Of a stretch of 64,000 nucleotides of DNA, positions 22,687-33,436 are shown piece by piece; within the stretch, counting starts at the first letter, position 1; every line of letters starts with the position of its first letter. The notes beneath the pieces were generated by a model. It worked only from the letters and a program-made list of their open reading frames with translations, did no database searches and had not been told where the DNA came from. The DNA lies in assembly GCA_014654455.1 (NCBI GenBank), contig JACWCY010000001.1, positions 182,001-246,000 on the forward strand, read 5' to 3'. This stretch comes from Pelagibacterales bacterium SAG-MED01 (GTDB taxonomy: Bacteria; Pseudomonadota; Alphaproteobacteria; Pelagibacterales; Pelagibacteraceae). The position numbers and the translations under genes are program-made.

Positions 22687-24603
22687 TTAATTTGAAGATG
22701 CTTTATTTAAAGCAGAAAATTTTTTTAGAAATAAGTTAAGTTCCATATTTTCTTGTTTATTAGAGTCCAATCTTCTAATGGTTACTGAGTTACTGTCAAC
22801 TTCTTTTTTACCACAAATTAATAAAAGAGGGATTTTAGCCAAAGAATGATCTCTAATCTTATAATTTAAATTATGATTTTTTAAATCAACTATTGAGCTT
22901 ATCCCTGTTTTTTTAATTTTATTTGAAACTTTTATAGCATAATCTTCAAAATCTTCTGAAATTGGTATAACAACTGTTTGTAAAGGAGAAATCCAAAATG
23001 GAAATTTACCTGCATAATGTTCAATTAAAATTCCTATAAATCTCTCAAGTGAACCAAATAAAGCTCTGTGTAACATTACTGGAACTTTTTTTGTTCCATC
23101 TCTATCAACATATGATGCATCTAATCTACCAGGTAAATTTAAATCAACTTGTAAAGTTCCACACTGCCAATCTCTTCCAATCGCATCTCTTAATACAAAT
23201 TCAACTTTTGGTCCGTAAAAAGCTCCTTCGCCTTTATTAATGCTATATTCTAATTTAGAGGCCTTGACTGCTTCTAGCAATGAAGCTTCAGCCTTGTCCC
23301 AAACTTTATCATCACCAACTCTTATCTCTGGTCTATCTGCATATTTAAGAATTACATTTTCAAATCCTAAATCTTTATAAATATCTAAAATTAGATTTGT
23401 TACATTTAAACATTCACTTGTAATTTGTTCCTCTGAACAAAAGATGTGGGCATCATCTTGAGTAAATGCCCTAACTCTTAAAAGTCCATGCAAAGCACCC
23501 GAAGGTTCATAACGATGAACTTTTCCAAATTCAGTTATTCTTAAAGGTAAATCTCTATAGCTTTTTAAACCTTGATTAAAAACTTGAATATGACCTGGAC
23601 AATTCATTGGTTTAATTGCAAATATTTTTTCATCAGGTGTTTGGGATGTATACATGTTCTCTCCATATTTTTCCCAATGACCAGACTTTTCCCACAATAA
23701 TCTGTCTAAAACTTCAGGTGTATTAACCTCTTTATATCCTGCAGCATCTTGTCTTGCTCTCATATAATTAATAAGTTTTTGAAACAATGCCCAGCCTTTT
23801 TCATGCCAAAAAACAGATCCTGGACTTTCTTCTCTAAAATGAAATAAATCCATTTCTTTACCTAACTTTCTATGATCTCTTTTTTCAGCTTCTTCAATTC
23901 TTTTTAAATGAGTATCCAAATCTTTCTGGCTGGCCCAACTTGTTCCATAAATCCTTTGTAACATTTCATTGTTTGAGTCTCCTCTCCAGTAAGCACCTGA
24001 AACCTTTGTTAATTTAAAAAATTTACCGATTTTGCCTGTTGAAGAAAGATGTGGCCCCCTACATAAATCATGCCATTTTCCATGAAAGTAAATTGATACC
24101 TCTTCTCCTTTCGGAATGCTTTCAATTAGTTCAGCTTTATAAATCTCTCCTTTATTTTTGAAATGTTTAATAGCTTCATCTCTACCCCAAACTTCTCTTT
24201 TAGTTTTTTCATCTCTATCAACTATCTCTTTCATTTTTTCTTCGATCTTTTTTAAATCTTCTTCGGTAAAAGCTTCTTTTCTTGCAAAATCATAATAAAA
24301 ACCATTTTCAATTACTGGACCTATTGTTACCTGTGTTCCTGGAAACAATTCTTGAACTGCCATAGCTAAAATGTGGGCAGTATCATGTCTAATTGTTTCC
24401 AGACCTTCAGCATTTTTAGAGGTAAAAATTTTTATAGAACAATTTTTTTCTATTAAAGAGTCTAAATCTTTAAGTTCACCATCTATACTAATGATCATAG
24501 CTTGTTTGGCTAATGATTTACTAATTTTTTCAGCTACTTCTAGTCCTGTAACTTTTTTTGGAAAATTTAAACTATTTCCATCTGGTAAAGTAATTATAGG
24601 CAT
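22687..24603 (-). CDS. thrS: Threonyl-tRNA synthetase
   Basis: TGS domain, HDTAHILAMAV, MNCPGHIQVF, HRALFGSLERFIGILIEHYAGKFPFW. Confidence 0.98.
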   Translation of the reverse strand: MPIITLPDGNSLNFPKKVTGLEVAEKISKSLAKQAMIISIDGELKDLDSLIEKNCSIKIFTSKNAEGLETIRHDTAHILAMAVQELFPGTQVTIGPVIENGFYYDFARKEAFTEEDLKKIEEKMKEIVDRDEKTKREVWGRDEAIKHFKNKGEIYKAELIESIPKGEEVSIYFHGKWHDLCRGPHLSSTGKIGKFFKLTKVSGAYWRGDSNNEMLQRIYGTSWASQKDLDTHLKRIEEAEKRDHRKLGKEMDLFHFREESPGSVFWHEKGWALFQKLINYMRARQDAAGYKEVNTPEVLDRLLWEKSGHWEKYGENMYTSQTPDEKIFAIKPMNCPGHIQVFNQGLKSYRDLPLRITEFGKVHRYEPSGALHGLLRVRAFTQDDAHIFCSEEQITSECLNVTNLILDIYKDLGFENVILKYADRPEIRVGDDKVWDKAEASLLEAVKASKLEYSINKGEGAFYGPKVEFVLRDAIGRDWQCGTLQVDLNLPGRLDASYVDRDGTKKVPVMLHRALFGSLERFIGILIEHYAGKFPFWISPLQTVVIPISEDFEDYAIKVSNKIKKTGISSIVDLKNHNLNYKIRDHSLAKIPLLLICGKKEVDSNSVTIRRLDSNKQENMELNLFLKKFSALNKASSN

Positions 24604-25758
24604 TTAATTTAGTAATCTTTTATACTCTGAATAAGTAGAAAAACACATTTTTTCAACATTAAATTTTTTAATTACGTTTTTTCTTCCTTCTTTGCCCATT
24701 AAATGAATAGATGTTTCATCCATAGTTATTGCTCTAATAATCTTTTTACTTAAATCATTAGTATCACCTGCTTCAAACAAAAAACCAGTTTTTTCATTAA
24801 TTATTGTTTCATTCGAACCACCAATATTACTAGCAATAATTAATTTTTCCATTGATTGTGCCTCCACCGAAACTCTTCCAAAAGCTTCTGGTTCTATCGA
24901 AGGTGAAATAACAATGTCTGAAACTTTGTAGGCTAATGCCATGTCTTTACAATGATCAATAAATTTTATTTGATTTGTTAATCGATACTGTTCTGTCAGT
25001 CTAATTAATTTTTTTTTATATAAATCTCTACCTTGATCATTGCCTAATATTACAACGTGGAAAGCCTCATAGCCTAATTCAATTTTCACTAAATTAATTG
25101 CTTCAATTAGCATTTCTTGTCCTTTCCAAGAAGTAAGTCTTCCCGGTACCAAAATAATTTTTTTTTCTTTATTAATTTCCCATTTTTTAAGAAGTTTTTT
25201 TTCATCTGACTCTATTTTTGTTGAAGGATCAAAATAATCTACATTTATTCCTCTAAAGACTACAAGAAATTTTTTTTTAAATTTAAAAAATTCAGAGTAA
25301 TTTTCTTTAATGTGAGAAAAAATAAAATTTGATCCAGCAATTATCAAATCAGACCTAACCATTATAGAATTATAAAATTTTTTTAATTTTCCACTAAAAT
25401 TATAGGTGCCATGAAATGTTGTAACAAACTTTCTTCTTGTTAATTTTGTTGCTATTAAAGAAGACCAGGCTGGAGCACGACTTCTCGCGTGTACTATAGA
25501 AATATTAAAAAATAAAATTATTCCTATGAGAATAATTGAATTTATAATTATCAATAATGGATTTTTACTGTGAACAGGTAATCTAATTAATTTAACTTTT
25601 TCTTTATCTATAAATTTAGTTAACTCTCCACCGCTAGTGACTATAAAAGATTTACAATTATTTTCTGGTAAGTAATGTGCAATGTCATAGCATCCAGTTT
25701 CTGCTCCTCCATAACCTAATTTTGGTATTACTTGTAAAACTTTTATATTAGAAGTCAT
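24604..25758 (-). CDS. Family 4 glycosyltransferase
   Basis: QVIPKLGYGGAETGCYDIAHYL, VPGRLTSWKGQEMLIEAI, SPSIEPEAFGRVSVEAQSM, E(x7)E region. Confidence 0.9.
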   Translation of the reverse strand: MTSNIKVLQVIPKLGYGGAETGCYDIAHYLPENNCKSFIVTSGGELTKFIDKEKVKLIRLPVHSKNPLLIIINSIILIGIILFFNISIVHARSRAPAWSSLIATKLTRRKFVTTFHGTYNFSGKLKKFYNSIMVRSDLIIAGSNFIFSHIKENYSEFFKFKKKFLVVFRGINVDYFDPSTKIESDEKKLLKKWEINKEKKIILVPGRLTSWKGQEMLIEAINLVKIELGYEAFHVVILGNDQGRDLYKKKLIRLTEQYRLTNQIKFIDHCKDMALAYKVSDIVISPSIEPEAFGRVSVEAQSMEKLIIASNIGGSNETIINEKTGFLFEAGDTNDLSKKIIRAITMDETSIHLMGKEGRKNVIKKFNVEKMCFSTYSEYKRLLN

Positions 25759-25800
25759 CTGATAAGATTATATAATAATAGACAAAACTAATAAACTTTA

Positions 25801-26547
25801 ATGACAAAATTTAATTATTTAAAATTAAACAAATCTAAAAGAATTCGCTATCTAAAGCATGCCCTAAAAAATAGAGACTACATTGTTTTTTTACATGGTT
25901 TTATGTCAAATTTAGAGGGGGAAAAACCAAAATTTTTTTTGAATTTTGCCAAAAAAAATAATCTAGGTTTTCTTGCTCTAGAATATTCTGGTCATGGAAA
26001 ATCTTCTGGAAAATTTACAAGTGGTAATATCTCAAAATGGACTAAGGAAACAAATCATTTAATTAAAAAAATTGTTAAAAAAAATAAGATTATTCTAATT
26101 GGTTCAAGTATGGGGGCATGGATTTCTATAAATCAATTTAAATTTTTTAAAAAACAAATTATTAGTTTTTTAGGAATTGGTTCAGCGCCAGAATTTTTGG
26201 AAGGGTTAATGTGGAATAAATTTTCAAAAAAAATGAAAAAAGAAATAAAAAAAATTGGTATAATTAATTTAAAACATGGTGATTATGAATATCCAATTAC
26301 CTTTCAGCTAATTAAAGATGGGAGAAAAAACAAAGTTTTTAAAAAAAAAATTTATCAAAATATCAAAATAACAATGATACATGGCAGTAAAGATAAATCT
26401 GTACCAGTAAGCTATTCTAGAAAAGTTTTAAAGATTTTTAAAAATTCTAAAAAAAAATTGGTGATTATTAAAAATGGTGATCATAGTTTATCTTCACCTA
26501 AATGGTTAAATATATTAAAAAAGGAATTAAAATTAATCATTAACTAA
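25801..26547 (+). CDS. Alpha/beta hydrolase
   Basis: VFLHGFMSNLEG, EYSGHGKSSG, nucleophile elbow IGSSMGAWI, late GDHSLSSP. Confidence 0.82.
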   Translation: MTKFNYLKLNKSKRIRYLKHALKNRDYIVFLHGFMSNLEGEKPKFFLNFAKKNNLGFLALEYSGHGKSSGKFTSGNISKWTKETNHLIKKIVKKNKIILIGSSMGAWISINQFKFFKKQIISFLGIGSAPEFLEGLMWNKFSKKMKKEIKKIGIINLKHGDYEYPITFQLIKDGRKNKVFKKKIYQNIKITMIHGSKDKSVPVSYSRKVLKIFKNSKKKLVIIKNGDHSLSSPKWLNILKKELKLIIN

Positions 26548-29500
26548 CTTCTTTTACTTTAGGCTTTAAGGTAAGAGGATTTTTAAGTTTATCAATCATT
26601 TCTTTTGGACAAACCTGAATAAAGTTTTTTATTTCATTATCAAAATTTTTAATTATATTTTTTGATAATATCGAACCAGTCTCTTGAGAATGATCTAAAA
26701 CCATTTCTTTTAAAAAATTAATCCAATATTCTGTTTCAACATTCTGCCAAACAACTGACTCTGGATTTACTTTTTTTTCAAATTCTTTAGATTTGTCATA
26801 AATGAAAGCTAAACCTCCCGTCATGCCAGCTGCAAAATTATCTCCAACTTCACCTAAAATAACAACTACTCCTCCTGTCATATATTCACATCCATTTGAA
26901 TCACATCCTTCAATTACTGTAATTGCCCCTGAGTTTCTGACTGCGAATCTATCGCCCGCTTGACCAGCAACAAAAAGTTTGCCTGATGTAGCCCCATAAA
27001 GAACTGTGTTTCCAATAATTGTATTTTCGTTAGAAACTAAATTACTTTCATCCGAGAGTTTTATTGAAATAGTAGCTCCTGACAATCCTTTTCCAACATA
27101 ATCATTTGCATCACCCTTAAGATTTAGTTTTAACCCCTTAGAAGAAAATGCTCCAAAAGATTGTCCCGCAGATCCCTTGAAATTTAAAGTAAGAAAATTT
27201 TCATCTAATTTTTCATAGCCATATTTTTTGTAAAGATGATGTGAAATCCTTGCACCAACAGCTCTATTGGTATTTTTAATAATAAATTCTTTTTCAATTT
27301 TTTCAGAATCATCTAAAGATTTTTCAATTTCTGGCCAAATTTCTTGATCTAATGTATCAGGCACTTTATTAATTTCTGGAACCTCACAATATCTTTTATT
27401 ATTTCCAGGGTCAGCTTGAACAAATAATGGATTTAAATCTAAATCATCTAAATTAGGTGATGCTTTATTAACTTGCATTAATAAATCTGTTCTTCCAATT
27501 ATATCGTTCATGGATTTAAATCCTAATTCAGCTAAAATTTCTCTTACCTCTGAAGCTATAAAGGTAAATAAATTTACTACTTTATCTGGTGTACCAGTAA
27601 ATTTTTCCCTTAATTTTTCATCTTGAGTACAAACACCAACTGGACAAGTATTTGAATGACATTGTCTTACCATAATACATCCCATTGCAACTAAAGCAGT
27701 TGTTGCTACTCCATATTCTTCTGCTCCCATCATTGCAGCAATGACAACATCTCTACCCGTTTTAATGCCCCCATCAGTCCTTAGAGTAACTTTATGTCTT
27801 AAGTTATTTAGCGTAAGAACTTGATTAGCTTCTGTAAGGCCCATCTCCCAAGGTATTCCAACATATTTTACACTTGTTTGTGGTGTTGCTCCTGTTCCTC
27901 CATTATGACCTGAAATTAAAATAATATCTGCTTTTGCTTTAGCTACTCCAGCAGCAATAGTACCCACACCTGATGAAGCAACAAGTTTAACACCAATTCT
28001 AGCTTTTGGATTTATTTGTTTTAGATCATAAATTAGTTGAGCCAAATCTTCTATTGAATAAATATCATGATGTGGAGGTGGAGATATTAAGGTAACTCCA
28101 GGAGTTGAATGCCTTAGTTTTGCTATTTCTTGTGTAACTTTAAAACCTGGTAACTGACCACCCTCACCAGGTTTTGCACCTTGTGCAATCTTTATTTCTA
28201 TCTCATTACAATTATTTAAATAATTTACAGTTACTCCAAACCTTGCTGATGCAATTTGTTTAACTCTAGAATTTGCACTGTCACCACTATCCTTTACCTT
28301 AAATCTATTTGCATCCTCACCACCTTCACCACTACATGAGGCACCTTTTATTCTGTTCATCCCTATCGCCAAGGTTTCATGTGCTTCTTTTGATAAGGCT
28401 CCATGAGACATACTTCCACTACCAAATCTTTTTAGTATTTTTTCTAAAGGCTCAACTTCAGATAATTTTATTGGTGGACCTAGTTTTTTCTTTCTAAAAT
28501 TTATTAAGTCTCTTAAGTTAATAGGTGGTAAATTATAAATTCCTTCAGCATATTTTTTATAAGCTGAGTAAGAGTTTGAACCTACTGCACTTTGTAATAA
28601 ATGGATTAATGTACCTTGATATTGATGAGTTTCACCATTTTTTCTATATCTATAAATCCCACCAATAGGTAAAACAGTGTCAGTACTTTCAAATGCTTCT
28701 CTATGTATCTGCCGTATTTTTTTTTCTATACCTATCAATCCAATTCCAGAAATTTTAGATGTTACCCCTGGAAAATAATCATTTACAATAGTTCTACTCA
28801 ATCCAACTGTCTCAAAATTACATCCTCCCCTATAAGAACTTAAAACTGATATGCCCATTTTAGACATTATCTTTAACAAACCAGCATTTACTGATTTTAT
28901 ATATCTCTTTATACAATCATCAAAACTATACTGGCCAAATAATTTTTTTTCATGTCTTTGGTATAAGCTATCAAAAGCAAGATATGGATTAACTGTTGTG
29001 GCGCCTACTCCTATTAATGTAGCAAATGAATGCGTATCTAAAGCTTCACCTGATTGAACATTAATTGAAACATACCCTCTTAATTTTTTTTCAATTAAAA
29101 ATGTATTGATTGCTCCAACACACAGCAACATTGGCATTGGTAGCTTTTTCGACGAAAGTTCTTTATCACTTAAAATTAGTTGCGTTACACCTTGTCTTAC
29201 AGCTATCTCTGACTCTTTTTGTATTCTTTCAATTGCACTTATTAAGTTTTCCTCATTTGAAAAAGTACAATCAATAATTAAAGAATTTTTACCAAAAAAA
29301 TTTATAAATTTATTAAATTGGGAATTTGACAATATTGGACTATTTAAAACATAAATATTTTCTTTAGTTAAAGTATCAAAATCTAAAATATTTCCTAAAT
29401 TTCCAAATCTTGTTTTTAAACTCATAACTTTGTTTTCTCGTAATGAGTCAATTGGGGGATTAGTTACCTGGCTAAAATTTTGTCTAAAAAAATGATAAAG

Positions 29501-31045
29501 AGGTCTATATTTATCTGATAATACAGCTAATGGTGTATCATCGCCCATTGAGCCTATTGCTTCTTTTGCATCCTCAGCCATAGGATGTAGGATTAACTCT
29601 AAATCCTCTAAACTAATTCCAAAAGTATGCTGTCTTCTTCTTAGATCTTCTCCAACAAAGTTATGTTTTTCACTGGAGATTGATAATTTTTCATCTAGAT
29701 CAATTATTTGCGAATTAAAATGTTTAAATTCTTTTGCTAAATAATCTTTAATTTGATCATTTGAAAAAACTTTTCCTTTCTCAATTCTAACTCCTATAAT
29801 TTCACCTGGACCTAGTCTTCCCTTAGATAAAATCTTTTTTTCATTAAGTTCTATCATTCCTGTTTCCGAACCAGCAAAAAGAAGTTTGTCTTTAGTTATT
29901 GCATATCTTAGCGGTCTTAAACCATTTCTATCATTTGCAGCAATAACCCATTCGTTATCTGTTGCAGCTATTGCCGCAGGACCATCCCAAGGTTCCATTG
30001 TACTGTTTAAAAAATTAAATAACTGTTGATGACTTTTTGGAAGAGTCTTGTTTTTTTTGGACCACGCGTCTGGAATTAACATCAATTTAGCTAATGGCGC
30101 TGGTTGACCAGACTTATTCAATAATTCAAAAACGTTATCTAATGCAGCTGAGTCAGACACACCTTTTTGAATCACTGGTTTTAAATTATTTACATTTTCA
30201 AAAAGTGGACTACTCATTTCTTGTTCATGAACTTTCATCCAGTTCTTGTTTCCTTTGTAAGTGTTAATTTCTCCATTATGCGCAACAGCTCTGAATGGTT
30301 GAGCTAAACTCCAACTTGGTGCAGTGTTAGTTGAGAATCTCTGATGGAAAATAGCATATCTAGATATAAATCTTTCATCTTTTAAATCTAAAAAGAAATC
30401 GGAAATTGCTTCAGCTAAAAACATTCCTTTATAAATAATCGACTTAGAGCTGATTGAACAAATATAAAAGTTATTTAGTGAAAGATTGAAGGCCTTATTT
30501 TCTATTTTTTTTCTAGTTTCATAAATTTTTCTTTCTAGCTCTTTATCTAACAAATTGGGGTTATTTGATTTGAATAAAACCTGAATAATTTCAGGCATTG
30601 TTTGGAGGGCTTTTTCACCTAAAACTTTTGGATTTACTGGGACTTGCCTCCAACCATAAATACTAAAATTATTTTTAGTTAATTCACTTTCAACAATAGT
30701 TTTGCAAATTTCTTGTGATGAATAATCATTTCTTGGTAAAAAAATCATACCCACACAAATCTCTGAACTATCATAATCATGTCCTGTAACTTCTATTTTT
30801 TCTATGAAAAAATCTTTTGGTATTTCCAAGTGTATTCCTGCACCATCACCTGTCTTACCATCAGCATCTACGGCTCCTCTGTGCCAAACAGCTTTCAATG
30901 CTTCAATTCCATGTTCAACAACAGCTCTTGATTTTTTTCCCTCTGTTGAAGCAATTAATCCAACTCCACAAGCATCGTGTTCCATTTCTTTAGAATAAAC
31001 ATGATTTTTAGTTAGTAATTTAAGATTATTTATATAATTCTTCAT
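26540..31045 (-). CDS. gltB: Glutamate synthase large subunit
   Basis: MEHDACGVGLIAS (N-terminal Cys amidotransferase), GGTGATPQTSVKYVGIPWEMGL, Cys cluster CIMVRQCHSNTCPVGVCTQ. Confidence 0.98.
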   Translation of the reverse strand: MKNYINNLKLLTKNHVYSKEMEHDACGVGLIASTEGKKSRAVVEHGIEALKAVWHRGAVDADGKTGDGAGIHLEIPKDFFIEKIEVTGHDYDSSEICVGMIFLPRNDYSSQEICKTIVESELTKNNFSIYGWRQVPVNPKVLGEKALQTMPEIIQVLFKSNNPNLLDKELERKIYETRKKIENKAFNLSLNNFYICSISSKSIIYKGMFLAEAISDFFLDLKDERFISRYAIFHQRFSTNTAPSWSLAQPFRAVAHNGEINTYKGNKNWMKVHEQEMSSPLFENVNNLKPVIQKGVSDSAALDNVFELLNKSGQPAPLAKLMLIPDAWSKKNKTLPKSHQQLFNFLNSTMEPWDGPAAIAATDNEWVIAANDRNGLRPLRYAITKDKLLFAGSETGMIELNEKKILSKGRLGPGEIIGVRIEKGKVFSNDQIKDYLAKEFKHFNSQIIDLDEKLSISSEKHNFVGEDLRRRQHTFGISLEDLELILHPMAEDAKEAIGSMGDDTPLAVLSDKYRPLYHFFRQNFSQVTNPPIDSLRENKVMSLKTRFGNLGNILDFDTLTKENIYVLNSPILSNSQFNKFINFFGKNSLIIDCTFSNEENLISAIERIQKESEIAVRQGVTQLILSDKELSSKKLPMPMLLCVGAINTFLIEKKLRGYVSINVQSGEALDTHSFATLIGVGATTVNPYLAFDSLYQRHEKKLFGQYSFDDCIKRYIKSVNAGLLKIMSKMGISVLSSYRGGCNFETVGLSRTIVNDYFPGVTSKISGIGLIGIEKKIRQIHREAFESTDTVLPIGGIYRYRKNGETHQYQGTLIHLLQSAVGSNSYSAYKKYAEGIYNLPPINLRDLINFRKKKLGPPIKLSEVEPLEKILKRFGSGSMSHGALSKEAHETLAIGMNRIKGASCSGEGGEDANRFKVKDSGDSANSRVKQIASARFGVTVNYLNNCNEIEIKIAQGAKPGEGGQLPGFKVTQEIAKLRHSTPGVTLISPPPHHDIYSIEDLAQLIYDLKQINPKARIGVKLVASSGVGTIAAGVAKAKADIILISGHNGGTGATPQTSVKYVGIPWEMGLTEANQVLTLNNLRHKVTLRTDGGIKTGRDVVIAAMMGAEEYGVATTALVAMGCIMVRQCHSNTCPVGVCTQDEKLREKFTGTPDKVVNLFTFIASEVREILAELGFKSMNDIIGRTDLLMQVNKASPNLDDLDLNPLFVQADPGNNKRYCEVPEINKVPDTLDQEIWPEIEKSLDDSEKIEKEFIIKNTNRAVGARISHHLYKKYGYEKLDENFLTLNFKGSAGQSFGAFSSKGLKLNLKGDANDYVGKGLSGATISIKLSDESNLVSNENTIIGNTVLYGATSGKLFVAGQAGDRFAVRNSGAITVIEGCDSNGCEYMTGGVVVILGEVGDNFAAGMTGGLAFIYDKSKEFEKKVNPESVVWQNVETEYWINFLKEMVLDHSQETGSILSKNIIKNFDNEIKNFIQVCPKEMIDKLKNPLTLKPKVKEVS

Positions 31046-32484
31046 TATGCTACTTTTGATTTTTTAATTTCAATATTTTCTAAATAAGTTTTCATAGCAG
31101 AAGCAGCATCTCTTCCATCTTTGATAGCCCATACAACTAATGATGCTCCTCTAACAATATCTCCAGCAGCAAAAACCCCTTTTAAGTTAGTTTCCATTGT
31201 GTCAAAATCTGTTTTTATTGTTCCCCATTTTGTAACTTGTAGTTCTTTTGTATCAAATAAATATGGAAGATCCTCTGGATCAAAACCAAGGGCTTTAATA
31301 ACCATATCAGCTTTGATTTCAAATTCAGATCCTTCTTTTATTTCGGGTCTTCTTCTACCTGAGTCATCAGGCTCACCTAACTTAATTTGATCAACAACTA
31401 AATTTTCAATTTTACTTGTACCTTTAAATTCTTTTGGACTTGACAACCAGACAAATTCAACTCCTTCTTCCTCTGCATTTGCTACTTCTCTTGCAGACCC
31501 TGGCATATTTTCTTTATCTCTTCTATAAAGGCATTTAACTGATTTTGCTTTTTGTCTTACTGATGTTCTGACACAGTCCATGGCAGTATCACCTCCTCCA
31601 ATAACAACAATATCTTTACCTTCGGCGTTTAAAATACCTTTGTCAAATAATTCAACTTTATCCCCTAAACCTTTTTTATTTGAGGCTATTAAAAATTCCA
31701 TAGCTGGAAAAATATTTTCTAAATCATTTCCAGGTAAGCCTATTTCTCGTGGCTTATAAACTCCTGTTGCAATTAAAATTGCATCATGTTTTTTTCTTAA
31801 TTGTTCCAGGTTAATGTCTTTGCCTACTTCAAAATTCTGAATAAACTCTATGCCACCATCTTTTAAAAGCTTTGTCCTTCTTTCAACTACATGTTTTTCT
31901 AATTTAAAATTAGGAATACCATAAATTAATAATCCCCCAGCACGGTCATATCGATCATAAACGGTGATCTTATATCCATTTTTTCTCAATTGTTCTGCTG
32001 CTGCTAATCCTGCAGGTCCAGCACCAATTATACCCACACTTTGGTTTCTTTCTTGTTTTACTTTAATTGGTTTTACCCAGCCTTGTTCCCATGCATTATC
32101 AGTAATATATTTTTCCATAGAACCAATAGTTACTGTTCCATGTCCAGATTGCTCTATAACACAATTACCCTCGCACAAACGATCTTGTGGGCATATCCTT
32201 CCACAAACTTCTGGCATATTGTTTGTGCTTTGAGATAACTCGTATGCTTCCTTAAGTCTGCCCTCTGCAGTTAATTTAAGCCAGTCTGGAATATTATTAC
32301 TCAAAGGACAATGGACTTGGCAGAAAGGCACTCCACATTGAGAACATCTGCTAGACTGTTCTTGAGCTCTTTGTTTTATAAAATCATCATAAATCTCATT
32401 AAAATCCTCTTTCCTATTATCAACTTCCCTTTTAGGTGGGGTTTGTTGACCTATATTTACAAATTTTAACATTTTATCTGTCAT
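31045..32484 (-). CDS. gltD: Glutamate synthase small subunit
   Basis: SRCSQCGVPFCQVHCPLSNNIPDW, VGIIGAGPAGLAAAEQL; TCATaatg-type overlap with gltB. Confidence 0.97.
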   Translation of the reverse strand: MTDKMLKFVNIGQQTPPKREVDNRKEDFNEIYDDFIKQRAQEQSSRCSQCGVPFCQVHCPLSNNIPDWLKLTAEGRLKEAYELSQSTNNMPEVCGRICPQDRLCEGNCVIEQSGHGTVTIGSMEKYITDNAWEQGWVKPIKVKQERNQSVGIIGAGPAGLAAAEQLRKNGYKITVYDRYDRAGGLLIYGIPNFKLEKHVVERRTKLLKDGGIEFIQNFEVGKDINLEQLRKKHDAILIATGVYKPREIGLPGNDLENIFPAMEFLIASNKKGLGDKVELFDKGILNAEGKDIVVIGGGDTAMDCVRTSVRQKAKSVKCLYRRDKENMPGSAREVANAEEEGVEFVWLSSPKEFKGTSKIENLVVDQIKLGEPDDSGRRRPEIKEGSEFEIKADMVIKALGFDPEDLPYLFDTKELQVTKWGTIKTDFDTMETNLKGVFAAGDIVRGASLVVWAIKDGRDAASAMKTYLENIEIKKSKVA

Positions 32485-32539
32485 AATATTTTTTAGAATT
32501 AGAGTAAAATATACATTGTTTTTATTAGTAAAAGAATTA

Positions 32540-32564
32540 TATAGGTCAGTATATATGACTTATA
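32540..32564. promoter_or_regulatory. Imperfect inverted repeat upstream of gltD (candidate operator)
   Basis: TATAGGTCA-gtatata-TGACTTATA, one mismatch in 9-bp arms, about 55 nt upstream of the gltD ATG. Confidence 0.3.
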
Positions 32565-32668
32565 TTTTATGAAAATCAGCTTAAAATATAGTAATTTTAA
32601 TTTTTGCATGTCTATTATGACTTAATGGAATTGTTTTAAAAGGAAATTTTTTAAGTTACGACACTTAT

Positions 32669-33436
32669 ATGTCTCAAGATTTTATAGAAATCCTAATTCT
32701 ATCTGCTGTTCAAGGAATATCAGAATTTTTACCAATAAGTTCGTCTGCGCACCTAATTATAGCTTCAAGCTTTTATGATTTAAAAACAAGCTCATTATTA
32801 ATAGATATAAGTTTACATTTAGGTTCATTATTAGCGATAATATTCTTTTTTAGAAAAGATTTATTTGATCTTAAAAATAATCAAAAATTATTAAGTTTAA
32901 TTGTAATTGGCTCAATACCACTTATTATTTTTGGCTACATATTACACACAACTGAATTAATATATCTTTTAAGAAATATAAAAATTATAGCTTGGACTAC
33001 ATTATTTTTTGGAATTATTTTGTATTTTGCTGATCAAAGAAAGATTGATCAAAATATATCTACACATTTAAATGTAAAATCAATTATATTTATTGGGTTA
33101 TTACAAATTCTTGCTTTAATACCTGGTGTAAGTAGAGCAGGGATTACAATGACTGCTGCTAGATTTTTAAAATTCAATAGGGTTGACTCTGGTAAAATTT
33201 CATTTTTACTTTCTATTCCCGCGTTGGCAGGAGCAAGTTTTCTAGGTCTAAAAGATGCATTTAATGAATCAATAGAGCTAAATTATCTAATTATAATTGC
33301 AATAATATTATCTTTTTTATTTTCATACACTACGGTTAAATTTTTTTTAAATTATTTAAATAAATTTTCTTTAAATATTTTTGTTATTTATAGAATAATT
33401 ATATCTTTAATATTATTTGTAATAATTTATTCTTAG
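32669..33436 (+). CDS. uppP: Undecaprenyl-diphosphatase (BacA/UppP)
   Basis: AVQGISEFLPISSSAHLI and PGVSRAGITMTAARFL motifs. Confidence 0.95.
   Translation: MSQDFIEILILSAVQGISEFLPISSSAHLIIASSFYDLKTSSLLIDISLHLGSLLAIIFFFRKDLFDLKNNQKLLSLIVIGSIPLIIFGYILHTTELIYLLRNIKIIAWTTLFFGIILYFADQRKIDQNISTHLNVKSIIFIGLLQILALIPGVSRAGITMTAARFLKFNRVDSGKISFLLSIPALAGASFLGLKDAFNESIELNYLIIIAIILSFLFSYTTVKFFLNYLNKFSLNIFVIYRIIISLILFVIIYS

Noticed and set aside
28309-31390. Several plus-strand ORFs of 60-90 aa
   Set aside because: Antisense to gltB/gltD, no SD or family resemblance.
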